Below, piece by piece: positions 17,071 to 25,577 of a DNA stretch of 64,000 nucleotides. This DNA comes from Collinsella sp. An2 (GTDB lineage Bacteria > Actinomycetota > Coriobacteriia > Coriobacteriales > Coriobacteriaceae): assembly GCF_002160065.1 (NCBI RefSeq), contig NZ_NFJW01000001.1, positions 186,001 through 250,000 on the forward strand, in the 5' to 3' direction. The stretch's first letter is position 1, and each line of letters opens with the position of its first letter. The translations under genes and the position numbers were made by a program. The notes below the pieces were generated by a model. That model did no database searches. It saw only the letters and a program-made list of their open reading frames with translations, and was not told the DNA's origin.

Positions 17071-17354
17071 GACTCCTGGCTGACGAGATAGACAAGCTCA
17101 TCGAGCACTACGACCAACTGGCAGAGAAGTGGCAGTACGAATACATGGACAGCGGCAAGCCGTCATCCCAGAGGGCGTGGGAGCGCAACGAGGCCATGGC
17201 GGACGCCCTGCGCGTGGCACGCGACGCCCAGAGGGGCACGCGAGAGCTGGTTGAGCTTAAGCTGGACGTTCTGGAGCTGGACGCGGGCGCCGAAGACCTC
17301 GCCGACAGGGTGAGGAGCCTCCAGAGGCGCGTCAGGGACGGCGAGATCGCATGA
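17067..17354 (+). CDS. Hypothetical helical protein
   Basis: 95 residues, highly charged, with heptad-like C-terminal half. ATGA overlaps at both ends. No family is recognised. Confidence 0.6.
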   Translation: MRLLADEIDKLIEHYDQLAEKWQYEYMDSGKPSSQRAWERNEAMADALRVARDAQRGTRELVELKLDVLELDAGAEDLADRVRSLQRRVRDGEIA

Positions 17355-17806
17355 GGCCGCTCGACGGCCAGATGACGCTGGACCTGTTCCCGGAGGAGCG
17401 CCGGGGGACGTGGAGGCCGTTCGAGGACACCCTTGACTGGCTCATCAACACGTGGCACTGCCCGGAGGAGGCTGTGCGGCCGTACGTGGAGCGGTGCTTC
17501 AGCGAGTTCGCCGAGACGTGGGAGGCCGTGGACCGGGCGCAGGAGCTCAAGTGGTTCTTCTCGGCCGGGCGCCGGCGCCAGCCGGGATGCGCGCCGGAGG
17601 AGCTGGGCATGTTCGACCATTCCATCGACTACCACGTGTTCTGGGACCGCTGCTGGGCCTCGCTCTGGATTGACGCGGAGGAGGCCCGGAACGTGCGGGA
17701 GTGGAACTACAACTACCGCCAGCCGTACACGGGGGCGCCCGCGCACGTCTGGTACATCGACAACGACGGGCGCGAGGTCAAGCGCACGTACGAGAGGAGA
17801 GACTGA
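17351..17806 (+). CDS. Hypothetical protein, Trp/Tyr-rich
   Basis: 151 residues, starting MRPLDGQMTLDLFPEE; this resembles the short QxTLDLF clamp-binding-like peptides at phage protein ends. It is rich in Trp and Tyr. No enzymatic motif is recognised. Confidence 0.6.
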   Translation: MRPLDGQMTLDLFPEERRGTWRPFEDTLDWLINTWHCPEEAVRPYVERCFSEFAETWEAVDRAQELKWFFSAGRRRQPGCAPEELGMFDHSIDYHVFWDRCWASLWIDAEEARNVREWNYNYRQPYTGAPAHVWYIDNDGREVKRTYERRD

Positions 17807-17807
17807 G

Positions 17808-17885
17808 ATGGTTATGGCGTACATCGCCTTCATCGTAATAGTGCTGGTGCTGATAGCCGTGTGCGCGGCGGACTGGAGGGACTGA
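17808..17885 (+). CDS. 25-residue membrane peptide
   Basis: The frame encodes one hydrophobic helix (AYIAFIVIVLVLIAVCAA) with a charged end, WRD. The ATG lies just after the previous stop and its own stop overlaps the next ATG. Very short, so moderate confidence. Confidence 0.45.
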   Translation: MVMAYIAFIVIVLVLIAVCAADWRD

Positions 17886-18025
17886 TGGACGCGATGACTG
17901 ACGGCAGGCCGTGGCACTGGGCCGTGGCCACGGCGCTGACGGTCGCGCTGCTGCTGCCGCTCCTGCCGGTGGCGGCCGTCGCGATCATGCGGGACAAGAT
18001 GAGGAGGGGAGCATGGAACAGATAA
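17885..18025 (+). CDS. 46-residue single-span membrane protein
   Basis: ATG 17885 overlaps the stop of the preceding membrane peptide. One transmembrane helix (about residues 12-34, VATALTVALLLPLLPVAAVA) is followed by a positive tail. It overlaps the ParB-like gene by 13 bases. The pair of tandem mini membrane proteins recalls small holin/spanin-like or exclusion peptides, but function is unknown. Confidence 0.5.
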   Translation: MDAMTDGRPWHWAVATALTVALLLPLLPVAAVAIMRDKMRRGAWNR

Positions 18026-18489
18026 CGATGCTGCCGCTCGATGAGCTGAAGCCCTATGACAACAACGCCAAGCGCCACACGAGGGAGCAGCTGGCGGCCG
18101 TGCAGGCGTCGATACGGGAGTTCGGCTTCAGGAGCCCCATCATCGCGTGGCACGACGAGGACGGCGCCGCGGAGATAGTGGCGGGCCACGCGCGAGCGGC
18201 GGCCGCCAAGGCGCTCGGGCTGGAGCGCGTGCCGGTGATATTCTGCGATGACCTGAGCGACGCGCAGAGAAGGGCGCTCACGCTGGTGGACAACCAGACC
18301 ACGATGATGACGGGCTGGGACTCCGACATGCTGGCGTACGAGCTGGACGTGCTGGCGCAGGACTTCGACATGGGGGAGCTGGGCTTCACAGATGCGGGGG
18401 AGGACGCGACCGACAGCCTCGATGAGGAGGCGGAGCCGAAGCGGAAGCAGGTGACCTGCCCGCACTGCGGCGAGACCTTCGAGGCGTGA
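18013..18489 (+). CDS. ParB-like nuclease-domain protein
   Basis: 158 residues. The ParB/Srx fold is clear: MLPLDELKPYDNNAKRHT, SIREFGFRSPIIA and IVAGHARAAAAKALGLERVP (GHAR motif). The C-terminus ends in half a zinc ribbon, CPHCGETFEA. In phages this fold is often placed just upstream of methylases or terminase genes. ATG 18013 follows GAGGAGGGG. Confidence 0.85.
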   Translation: MEQITMLPLDELKPYDNNAKRHTREQLAAVQASIREFGFRSPIIAWHDEDGAAEIVAGHARAAAAKALGLERVPVIFCDDLSDAQRRALTLVDNQTTMMTGWDSDMLAYELDVLAQDFDMGELGFTDAGEDATDSLDEEAEPKRKQVTCPHCGETFEA

Positions 18490-18523
18490 GACCACCCCGG
18501 GGGGATGGCGAAAGGCAGCGGGA

Positions 18524-18558
18524 GGCAGAGGGGCCGTGGCCACGAGGAGCCGCGGCCC
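18524..18558 (+). terminator. Probable terminator after the early operon
   Basis: GGGGCCGTGGC pairs with GCCGCGGCCCC across an eight-base loop, followed by a short TT. Strong stem but weak U-tract, so termination efficiency is uncertain. Confidence 0.5.
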
Positions 18559-18600
18559 CTTCTCATGCCGGGGCCACAATGCGCTGGGAGGTGATGGGTA

Positions 18601-18894
18601 ATGGGAGACCCTAGGACGAGGAACGGCAACGCGCGCAGGAAGCTCAGGGCGAGGCTCAGGGCGGAGGGAAGGCCGTGCCACATCTGCGGCCAGCCCATCG
18701 ACTACAGCCTGCCTGCCGGGCACCCGTGGTGCTTCGAGGTGGACGAGATCATACCCGTGAGCAGAGGCGGCAGCCCGCTGGACTACGCGAACGTGGACGC
18801 GGCGCACCGCATCTGCAACCAGAGGCGCGGCAACAGGATGCCGGGCGATGAGGGAGCGAAGGGCTTGCCGATAGTGCGCACCCGCCTGTGGTAG
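18601..18894 (+). CDS. HNH endonuclease next to terminase
   Basis: 97 residues. CHICGQPIDY gives a CxxC knuckle; the HNH core is EVDEIIPVSRGGSPLDYANV, with AHRICNQRRGN completing the site. An HNH protein directly before the terminase pair is standard in cos-type siphoviruses, where it is needed with TerL for DNA cleavage. Start ATG 18601 behind GGGAGGTGATGGG. Confidence 0.92.
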   Translation: MGDPRTRNGNARRKLRARLRAEGRPCHICGQPIDYSLPAGHPWCFEVDEIIPVSRGGSPLDYANVDAAHRICNQRRGNRMPGDEGAKGLPIVRTRLW

Positions 18895-19115
18895 CGGAAC
18901 ACGATGCCATGTGCACGCCGTGCAGGGGGCCGGGCCGGGGTGGCGTTTCGCCAGCTCGCTGCGCATCGCGCCGACAGACCGGGGGCATCGCCCCTCCCCG
19001 GGGTGCGACGGCAAGCCTCGCGGCCTAGGGCCAATTTCCCCCCGCCCAGTTGCGGGGCATAGGGGGGGGCTATCTCACGCCCGAAATACCATCTCTCCCG
19101 ACGAAGGGAGGCGCG
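18895..19115. other. Intergenic region before terminase; possible packaging site
   Basis: No gene is seen. The region holds opposed C- and G-runs (CCCCCCGCCC at about 19040 and a run of eight G at 19062-19069) and an 11-base motif ATCTCACGCCC (19072-19082) shared with 23745 and 39351. A cos site is commonly located here in HNH/TerS/TerL phages, but no terminus can be shown from one lysogen. Confidence 0.4.
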
Positions 19116-19580
19116 ATGGCTGACAGTAAGCAGGGCGTGCCGATGCCCGAGGACATCGCGCAAGACCCGGTGCAGAGCGCCATATGGAGGGACATAGCCC
19201 CGGAGGAGGGGAACAGGTTCACGGCGCAGGACGTGCCGACGCTGCGGCTGCTGTGCTACTGGCACGCCGTGGCGATACAGGCCCAGGAGGCCATAGCCAA
19301 GGGCAACGGCCACATCAACATCTTCGACCGCATCGGGACCAAGCCGTACAAGACGGATGACGGCCGGAGCGTGCCGCTGGTGCGCAAGAACCCGGCGCTG
19401 GGCATCCTGAAGGAGGCGAGCGCCGAGATCCGCGCGCTCTCGGACCAGCTGGGCATCTCGCCCAGGACCAGAGCGGCCGCTCCGGCTGAGGCGCAGCAGC
19501 CCCGCAGCGCCAACGGCCGCATCCTCAGCATGGTCCTCAGCGACCGCGAGGCCAAGGCGCGGAAGGCGGCGGGCGCATGA
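19116..19580 (+). CDS. terS: Terminase small subunit
   Basis: 154 residues. The helical core NRFTAQDVPTLRLLCYWHAVA, then LVRKNPALGILKEASAEIRALSDQLGIS, fits P27-type small terminases that recognise the packaging site. ATG 19116 follows GAAGGGAGG. It overlaps terL by four bases. Confidence 0.85.
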   Translation: MADSKQGVPMPEDIAQDPVQSAIWRDIAPEEGNRFTAQDVPTLRLLCYWHAVAIQAQEAIAKGNGHINIFDRIGTKPYKTDDGRSVPLVRKNPALGILKEASAEIRALSDQLGISPRTRAAAPAEAQQPRSANGRILSMVLSDREAKARKAAGA

Positions 19581-20998
19581 GGCCGCGGCAGACGCCGACC
19601 TACGAGGCGAACATCCCAGATAGCCTGAGCGGTGACGGCTTCATGGCCGCGCAGCTCGCCACGGCGTACTTCGGCGAGCCGATGCCATGGCAGCCGCACC
19701 TTCTGGACATCATGCTGGCCCGGGACGAGCACGACAAGTTCTGCGCGAAGACCATGGGCGTGAGCATCCCGCGCCAGAACGGCAAGAGCTGGGTGGTCAG
19801 GGCGCGCTGCTTCTACGGAGCCCTGAACGGCGAGAAGATCCTGTACACCTGCCAGCACGGTGACACCTCGGACGAGATGTTCCAGCAGCTCTCCGAGCCG
19901 TTCGAGGACGAGGACGAGCCGGAGCTGCACGCGCTGCTGAAGACGGTGCGCAAGACGAACGGCCAGCAGGCCATCCGCCTGAACAACGGTGGCCTCATCC
20001 GCTTCACCACGCGCACCGACTCCCTCGCGCGAGGCAAGACGTACGACGTTCTGATCTACGACGAGGCCCAAGACCTGACGAACGGGCAGCAGGCGGCATC
20101 GCTCCCGGCCATCTCGGCGGGAAGGAAGCACAACCCGCAGACCATCTACCTCGGGACGCCCCCGGCGCCGGAGAACAAGGGCACGGTGTTCCGCAGCCTG
20201 CACGATGACGTTCACGCCGGGCGCTCGGACATGGCGTGGGTGGAGTGGGCCGCGTCTGAGATAGGGGACAAGACCGACCGCTCAAGGTGGTACGAGTGCA
20301 ACCCGTCGCTCGGGACGCTCATCGACATCGCCGCAGTGGAGGGCGAGAGCCAGCAGATGCAGCCCGACGTGTTCGCGCGCGAGCGCCTCGGCTGGTGGTC
20401 ACCCATCGGAGGCGTGCAGAACCCCGCCCTGGACGGCAACAAGTGGCTGGAGTGCACGCGGGACGGCGCGGTGGCCGATGGGAAGCTGGCCTTCGGCGTG
20501 AAGTTCTCGCCGGACGGCGGCACAGTGGCCATCTCGTGGGCTCGCGCCGTCCTCGGAGGCCCATCCTACGTCGAGCTGTACGACGTGCAGAGCGCCGGGG
20601 GAGGAACCGCGAGCATCGCGGACATGCTGCTGCGGAACGAGAGCGAGATCGCGGCCGTCTGCATCGACGGCAAGACCGGCGCCGCGGCCCTCGTCCAGAG
20701 GCTGACGGACGGCAAGTTCCCGAAGAAGGCCATCATCACCGGCACGGCGGCCGTGGCCCAGAGCGCGGCCACGATGCTGCGGGACGAGGTGAACGCCGGA
20801 ACGGTCGGCCACGTTGCGTCACCGGCGCTGGACGAGTCAGCCGTGAAGTCGGTGCGCCGGAGCATCGGCCACGACGGCTGGGGCTTCGGAGACGGGCCGG
20901 ACAGCATATCGGCGCCCATCGAATCGGCATCCCTCGCGCTGTACGCGGCGCGAACGACGAAAAGAGACCCGCAGAGAGTGCAGGAGGCGAGCTTCTGA
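19577..20998 (+). CDS. terL: Terminase large subunit
   Basis: 473 residues. The ATPase part has Walker A SIPRQNGKSW (about residue 63) and Walker B DVLIYDEAQDL (about 155). The C-terminal RNase H-like nuclease part starts near KFSPDGGTVAIS with a first catalytic Asp, plus VCIDGKTGAAAL. It pumps and cuts phage DNA at the portal. Complete and intact. Confidence 0.93.
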   Translation: MRPRQTPTYEANIPDSLSGDGFMAAQLATAYFGEPMPWQPHLLDIMLARDEHDKFCAKTMGVSIPRQNGKSWVVRARCFYGALNGEKILYTCQHGDTSDEMFQQLSEPFEDEDEPELHALLKTVRKTNGQQAIRLNNGGLIRFTTRTDSLARGKTYDVLIYDEAQDLTNGQQAASLPAISAGRKHNPQTIYLGTPPAPENKGTVFRSLHDDVHAGRSDMAWVEWAASEIGDKTDRSRWYECNPSLGTLIDIAAVEGESQQMQPDVFARERLGWWSPIGGVQNPALDGNKWLECTRDGAVADGKLAFGVKFSPDGGTVAISWARAVLGGPSYVELYDVQSAGGGTASIADMLLRNESEIAAVCIDGKTGAAALVQRLTDGKFPKKAIITGTAAVAQSAATMLRDEVNAGTVGHVASPALDESAVKSVRRSIGHDGWGFGDGPDSISAPIESASLALYAARTTKRDPQRVQEASF

Positions 20999-22419
20999 TG
21001 ATTGACATGAACCTTGCGCCCGGGGTGTCCTCGGCGGCAGGACTCGAGCCGGAGGACAGGGACGTTGTGAGCGAGCTGGTGGAGCTGTGGGGCAAGAAGC
21101 GCCCGCGCAACCTGCTGCGCGAGAAGTACTACCTCGGCCACGTGCGCGTGAAGGATCTCGGCATCGCCATGCCGAAGAGCCTGGCCAAGAAGATTGACCC
21201 GCGCATCGACTGGCCGAAGAAGGCCGTGCACGCGCTGGCAGACCGCAGCGTGTTCGACGGCTACACGACCGACGATGACACGACCACGGAGGAGCTGCGC
21301 GAGATCTGCTCCGCCAACTCGCTGCCCGCGCTGTACCGGAAGAACCTCATCTGCGAGCTGAAGCACTGCTGTGGCTTCTGGACAGTGACCGAGGACGGCG
21401 ATGGCACGCCCATCATCAGCGCCTATCCTGCAACGTCGGCGTGCGCCCTGTGGGACGATGCGCTGAAGGCCATCCGCGCCGGCATGGTCGTGGCCGAGTC
21501 GAAGGCCGTGGCCGGGACGAGCACCCGCAAGCCGTCCATCATTGAGGTCTACAAGGATGACTGCATCATCGTGCTCCGCTGCGAGCGCGGGACGTGGCAC
21601 GCTGAGTACCTCGAGCACTCCATGGGGCGCCCGCTGATGGAGCCGATGCCCTACGGCGCCACGCTCGAGCGGCCGTTCGGCGCCTCGCGCATCACGCGCT
21701 CGGTGATGAGCATCACGGATGACGCGATCAGGCAGCGCGCCCGCATGGAGGTGGCAGCCGAGTCCTCGACGCTGCCGCAGATGTGGCTGCTCGGCACCAA
21801 CAAGCGCATGACCAACACCGAGAACAAGTACGATGCGTCGATGGGCGCCATCAACGAGGTCACAAAAGACCCAGACGGTGACTCCCCGACAGTCTGGCAG
21901 AGCGCGCAGCTCCAGATGGCGCCGCTCAGCGAGTACTTCCGCGGCCTCGCGTGCCAGATGGCGAGCGTCACCAACGTGCCGGTGAGCTTCTTCGGCGTGT
22001 CGAACGACAATCCCAGCTCATCCGACGCAATCGCGGCCGCGCTCGAGCCTCTGGTAATCGACGCCAAGAACCTGAACCGCGACAACGGCACCGCCATGCG
22101 CAACGTGGCCTACATGGCGCTGGCCGTTCTGCACGGGACGGACTACGCGACCGAGCGCGACGCCGGGAACAACATCAACCCGAAGTGGATGAGCCCAGCC
22201 TACCCGTCCGTGGTGAGCCAGAGCGACGCGATTCTCAAGCAGGTGCAGGCCATCCCGAAGCTCGCCAACTCGAACGTCATCCTCGAGCAGCTCGACTACA
22301 CGGACGAGCAGATCCAGCGCATCGAGAGCGACACGAAGAAGGCGCAGGCGAGCGCCGCGGTGATGTCGCTGCTGGCGCCGAGGGAGGGCAGCGATGGAGA
22401 TACCGCGCAGCCTGCTTGA
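20998..22419 (+). CDS. Portal protein
   Basis: 473 residues of SPP1 gp6-like portal. Landmarks: WPKKAVHALADRSVFDGY, MSITDDAIRQRARMEVAAES, then VPVSFFGVSNDNPSSSDAI and the C-terminal DYTDEQIQRIESDTKKAQ. It forms the dodecameric channel at the capsid vertex. ATG 20998 overlaps the terL stop. Confidence 0.9.
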   Translation: MIDMNLAPGVSSAAGLEPEDRDVVSELVELWGKKRPRNLLREKYYLGHVRVKDLGIAMPKSLAKKIDPRIDWPKKAVHALADRSVFDGYTTDDDTTTEELREICSANSLPALYRKNLICELKHCCGFWTVTEDGDGTPIISAYPATSACALWDDALKAIRAGMVVAESKAVAGTSTRKPSIIEVYKDDCIIVLRCERGTWHAEYLEHSMGRPLMEPMPYGATLERPFGASRITRSVMSITDDAIRQRARMEVAAESSTLPQMWLLGTNKRMTNTENKYDASMGAINEVTKDPDGDSPTVWQSAQLQMAPLSEYFRGLACQMASVTNVPVSFFGVSNDNPSSSDAIAAALEPLVIDAKNLNRDNGTAMRNVAYMALAVLHGTDYATERDAGNNINPKWMSPAYPSVVSQSDAILKQVQAIPKLANSNVILEQLDYTDEQIQRIESDTKKAQASAAVMSLLAPREGSDGDTAQPA

Positions 22420-23629
22420 TGAGCTGTCGGAGGAGGTCAACGCGCTCTCCGGCGCCGCGCAGGCGCAGGCAACCATCGCGCTGAACAACCTGTTCGCGGA
22501 GTGGGACGGCAGCGACTACGACGCGCTGCGCACCGCGGCCCTCGCCGTGCTCGAGTCGATACTCGGGGCCTACACGGACATGGCCGCGGCGCGCGCCGCC
22601 GAGTCGTACGACGCCATGCGCGCTGCGCAGGCGGCAGGCGGAACCTACGCGGCAGTGGCCGACTCCCGCAGGAAGCCCGGAGCGACCCAGGGCGCCATGT
22701 ACGCCATCACCAAGACGTTCGAGCAGACCCAGAGCGAGGACCGGTTCATGGCCGAGGTGCTGGACCGCGTGGACACGGAGATGCGCCGCGCCGCCAACCA
22801 GTGCATCGCGCACAACGCGAGCCGAGACCCGCGGAAGCCGACCTACGCCAGAGTTCCTGTCGGCGAGACGTGCGGCTTCTGCCTCATGCTGGCCAGCTTC
22901 GGCTACCAGTACACGAGCGAGGAAGCGGCGAGCCATGCGCATCGGAAGTGCAACTGCCGAATCGTGCCCAGCTTCGGCGATGCCGAGGTGAAGGGTTACG
23001 ATCCGGACGCGATGTACGGGCGCTTCAACGACTGCATGGCAGCCATCGGTGGGCGCCAAGGAATCAGGGACGAGTGGAACGCGCTGCCGAAGGCCGAGCG
23101 CGAGGCGTACACCAAGAAGCACGGCAACAAGGCGGGCGAGGCGTTCGACGCCTACGTGAACAAGCGAGTCTCGCAGGAAATAGAGACGCGAGACCCGGAG
23201 TGGTTCGCAACCGGGAAGGTTCCTTCGGTTGATTTCGCAAGCAAAGAGGTGGAGAAGCGCGCGACCGATGCCGAGAAAAGGACGGCGAGGCTGCTGGCCG
23301 AACACGGAATCAAGCCAGTGTTCATCCAAGACTTTGAGGTTGTGCGCGTTGACGGAAGGAAGCAGAGAATAGGCCTTCCAGACCTCGAGAACGGCATCGA
23401 GATCAAGACGCTCGGCACATCTGGAAACGCACACGGTGCCGTAAAGAACTACCTGGGAAACGCCGAGAAGAAGAAAGGGCTTAGATGCGTTGTCATTGAT
23501 AACTCGGAGTCGCTGCATATCTCCGACGATGACCTGAAGAAGGCGGCGGCAGATTTGGCCGGCGATTATCCTGGAATACCTGGCCTGCGTCTTCTGCTTA
23601 AAGACGGCACGTACTTCAAGGTTAAATAG
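22394..23629 (+). CDS. MuF-type minor capsid protein with C-terminal nuclease-toxin-like domain
   Basis: 411 residues in two parts. The N-terminal 270 or so are a phage minor head protein (ETCGFCLMLASFGYQYTSEE, then HRKCNCRIVPSF, the VG15/MuF-like Cys/His core). From about residue 280 the sequence becomes AT-richer and resembles CdiA-CT-type tRNA nucleases: KRTARLLAEHGI, then GLPDLENGIEIKTLG (a D...ExK pattern) and LRCVVIDNSESLHISDDDLK. Known MuF polymorphic toxins are injected with phage DNA; the toxin reading here is by pattern only. A terminator follows at once and no immunity gene is recognised beside it. Confidence 0.8.
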   Translation: MEIPRSLLDELSEEVNALSGAAQAQATIALNNLFAEWDGSDYDALRTAALAVLESILGAYTDMAAARAAESYDAMRAAQAAGGTYAAVADSRRKPGATQGAMYAITKTFEQTQSEDRFMAEVLDRVDTEMRRAANQCIAHNASRDPRKPTYARVPVGETCGFCLMLASFGYQYTSEEAASHAHRKCNCRIVPSFGDAEVKGYDPDAMYGRFNDCMAAIGGRQGIRDEWNALPKAEREAYTKKHGNKAGEAFDAYVNKRVSQEIETRDPEWFATGKVPSVDFASKEVEKRATDAEKRTARLLAEHGIKPVFIQDFEVVRVDGRKQRIGLPDLENGIEIKTLGTSGNAHGAVKNYLGNAEKKKGLRCVVIDNSESLHISDDDLKKAAADLAGDYPGIPGLRLLLKDGTYFKVK

Positions 23630-23633
23630 CAGA

Positions 23634-23683
23634 AGGCGGCTCCCAAGCCTCCAGTTGTAGAGGGGGGAACCGCCTATTTTTAT
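23634..23683 (+). terminator. Terminator after the MuF gene
   Basis: AGGCGGCTCCC pairs imperfectly with GGGGAACCGCCT and is followed by ATTTTTATT. It ends the terminase-portal-MuF transcript. Confidence 0.8.
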
Positions 23684-23698
23684 TATACCCGCATCTCA

Positions 23699-23729
23699 GG
23701 GCCGCGCTCAATCGGGCGCGGCCCATTTT
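23699..23729 (+). terminator. Second terminator hairpin
   Basis: GGGCCGCGC and GCGCGGCCC form a nine-base perfect stem with an eight-base loop, followed by ATTTTG. Two consecutive terminators make this a firm transcription boundary between the portal and capsid modules. Confidence 0.7.
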
Positions 23730-23744
23730 GCATCTCCCTGCGAA

Positions 23745-23755
23745 ATCTCACGCCC
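23745..23755 (+). promoter_or_regulatory. ATCTCACGCCC motif, copy 2 of 3
   Basis: The same 11 bases occur at 19072-19082 (before terS) and 39351-39361 (after the DGR reverse transcriptase). This copy lies just after a double terminator and 104 bases before the scaffold gene, so a start signal for late transcription is plausible. Identity is seen directly, function is inferred. Confidence 0.5.
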
Positions 23756-23859
23756 ATAAGACACTCTCCCGCGAGGCGCCGCACGGCACCGACCTACACG
23801 TTTTCGGCAGGCCGCACGGCAGGCCGGGCGCGCCGCACGGCGCGGGAAGGAGAAGCGAC

Positions 23860-24333
23860 ATGGCAGAAGAGAACGCGACGCCGACCGAGGGCGCAGCAGG
23901 GACCGAGCCGCACGGCGAGGAGCAGGAACCCGACTACAAGGCGCTCTACGAGGCGGAGAAGGCGCACTCCCGAAAGTGGGAGAAGCAGGCCAAGGCCAAC
24001 CGCACGGCCGCGGACGAGCTGGCGAAGGCTCAGGAGGCGGGCAAGACCGCCGAGGAGCAGATCGCGGACCTCAAGAAGCGGCTGGACGAGAAGGAGAAGG
24101 CCGAGCAGCGCGCGAAGCTCGCCGCCAAGGTCGCGGAGAAGAAGGGCATCCCGGCCGACCTCATCGTTGGCGATGACGAGGACTCGATGAACGAGTGGGC
24201 GGACAAGATGCTCAAGCACTTCCAGAAGAAGCCCGCGCCGAAGGTCGAGAAGCCAGGCAAGTTCGACCGGAGCGACGGCAAGGACGATTCGGAGATGCGC
24301 GGCTTCGCCCGCCAGCTCCTCGGCAAGGAATAG
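23860..24333 (+). CDS. Capsid scaffold protein
   Basis: 157 residues, DUF4355-like. An acidic start and a long central coiled coil (about 25-85, AEKAHSRKWEKQAKANRTAA onward) precede a basic tail (KFDRSDGKDDSEMRGFARQL). Scaffolds occupy the procapsid before DNA entry. ATG 23860 follows GGAAGGAGAAG. Confidence 0.85.
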   Translation: MAEENATPTEGAAGTEPHGEEQEPDYKALYEAEKAHSRKWEKQAKANRTAADELAKAQEAGKTAEEQIADLKKRLDEKEKAEQRAKLAAKVAEKKGIPADLIVGDDEDSMNEWADKMLKHFQKKPAPKVEKPGKFDRSDGKDDSEMRGFARQLLGKE

Positions 24334-24342
24334 GAGAAGACA

Positions 24343-25221
24343 ATGGCTAACGACACCAGCAAGGTCGTGCTCCCCAAGAGCGTTGTGACCACGCTCCTCA
24401 ACAAGGCGCGCGACACCTCCACCATCGCGGCCCTCAGCCCCAGCGTGCCGCAGAAGTTCGATGACCAGACTTACCTCGTGTTCAACCCCACGGCCGAGGC
24501 CGAGGTTGTCGCTGAGGGCGCCAAGAAGGGCGCCTACGACATCAGCACCGGCCCCATCGTGGCCAAGCGCGCAAAGGTCGTGACCACCACGCGCGTGAGC
24601 GATGAGCTGAAGTGGGCCGACGAGGACAACCAGCTCGAGATCATCAACAACATCCTCGCGGACCAGACCGGTGCAATCGGCCGCGCGCTCGACTACATCG
24701 TGTACCACGCCGTGAACCCCAAGGGCGGCGGCGCGCTCAGCGGCTACACCGCACTCACCGCTGGCGCATCCTCCGTGACCGCCACCGACTCCCCGGTTGA
24801 TGACATCGACTCCCTGACCGACAAGCTCATCGAGTACGACATCAACGGCTTCGCGCTCTCCCGCGGCTTCGCCAGCGACCTGCGAAAGCTCCGCGTGCCC
24901 GCGACCGGCACACGCCTCTACCCGGAGATTCCGCTGTCCCTGAACGTGGGCAACATCGACGGCATCCCCGCGGCAGTCTCCGGCACGGTCAACGGCAAGC
25001 TCGCCACCGCGCCCACCAAGGTGCTCGCCATCATGGGCGATTTCAGCCTCATCAAGTGGGGCATGGTGCGCGACATGTACTCCGAGATCATCGAGTACGG
25101 TGACCCGGACAACACCGGCGTGGACCTCAAGGGCTCCAACCAGGTGGCCTACCGCACCGAGGCCGTTCTGGCCTACGCGGTGCTCGACCCCAAGGCCTTC
25201 GCCGTGCTGAAGAGCGCGTAA
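24343..25221 (+). CDS. Major capsid protein, HK97 fold
   Basis: 292 residues. Typical HK97-fold features: an E-loop region (VVAEGAKKGAYDIS), TTRVSDELKWADEDNQLEII, and the C-terminal VLAIMGDFSLIKWGMVRDM with the A-domain strand VLAYAVLDPKAFAVL. Short spacing after the scaffold gene (GGAGAAGACA before ATG). Confidence 0.92.
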   Translation: MANDTSKVVLPKSVVTTLLNKARDTSTIAALSPSVPQKFDDQTYLVFNPTAEAEVVAEGAKKGAYDISTGPIVAKRAKVVTTTRVSDELKWADEDNQLEIINNILADQTGAIGRALDYIVYHAVNPKGGGALSGYTALTAGASSVTATDSPVDDIDSLTDKLIEYDINGFALSRGFASDLRKLRVPATGTRLYPEIPLSLNVGNIDGIPAAVSGTVNGKLATAPTKVLAIMGDFSLIKWGMVRDMYSEIIEYGDPDNTGVDLKGSNQVAYRTEAVLAYAVLDPKAFAVLKSA

Positions 25222-25234
25222 GGGGGCGGTGAAC

Positions 25235-25564
25235 ATGGCAAAAAAGCTCGTCCAGAAGGTCATCGTCCACGAGGAGGCGGACGTTTCCCCGCTCCTTCCC
25301 ATGGACGTTGCCCTCTTCAACGAGGACGGCACGCCCTTCACCGGAGGTGGCGGCGCCGCGCCCGGGAACGCCACCACCACGACCGCGGGCCTCGTGAAGA
25401 AGGCCAGCGCCACCACGGCCGTCGCGTCTCCCGACGCCACGGCGGCCGCTAACGAGACGGTGACTAAGGAGGAGTTCGACAAGGTCGTTGCGCTCGCCAA
25501 CGAGTGCAAGGCTCAGCTGAACGACCTCATCACCAAGGCCAAGAGCGCCGGACAGATGGCGTAA
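25235..25564 (+). CDS. Head fibre-like protein
   Basis: 109 residues. A basic beta-rich start (KKLVQKVIVHEEADVSPLL), a Gly/Ala/Thr linker, TAGLVKKASATTAVASPDAT and a C-terminal coiled coil (EEFDKVVALANECKAQLNDL) match phage head-fibre or decoration proteins. ATG 25235 preferred over GTG 25229, which lies in the ribosome site. Confidence 0.7.
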   Translation: MAKKLVQKVIVHEEADVSPLLPMDVALFNEDGTPFTGGGGAAPGNATTTTAGLVKKASATTAVASPDATAAANETVTKEEFDKVVALANECKAQLNDLITKAKSAGQMA

Positions 25565-25577
25565 GGGGACGTGGGCG

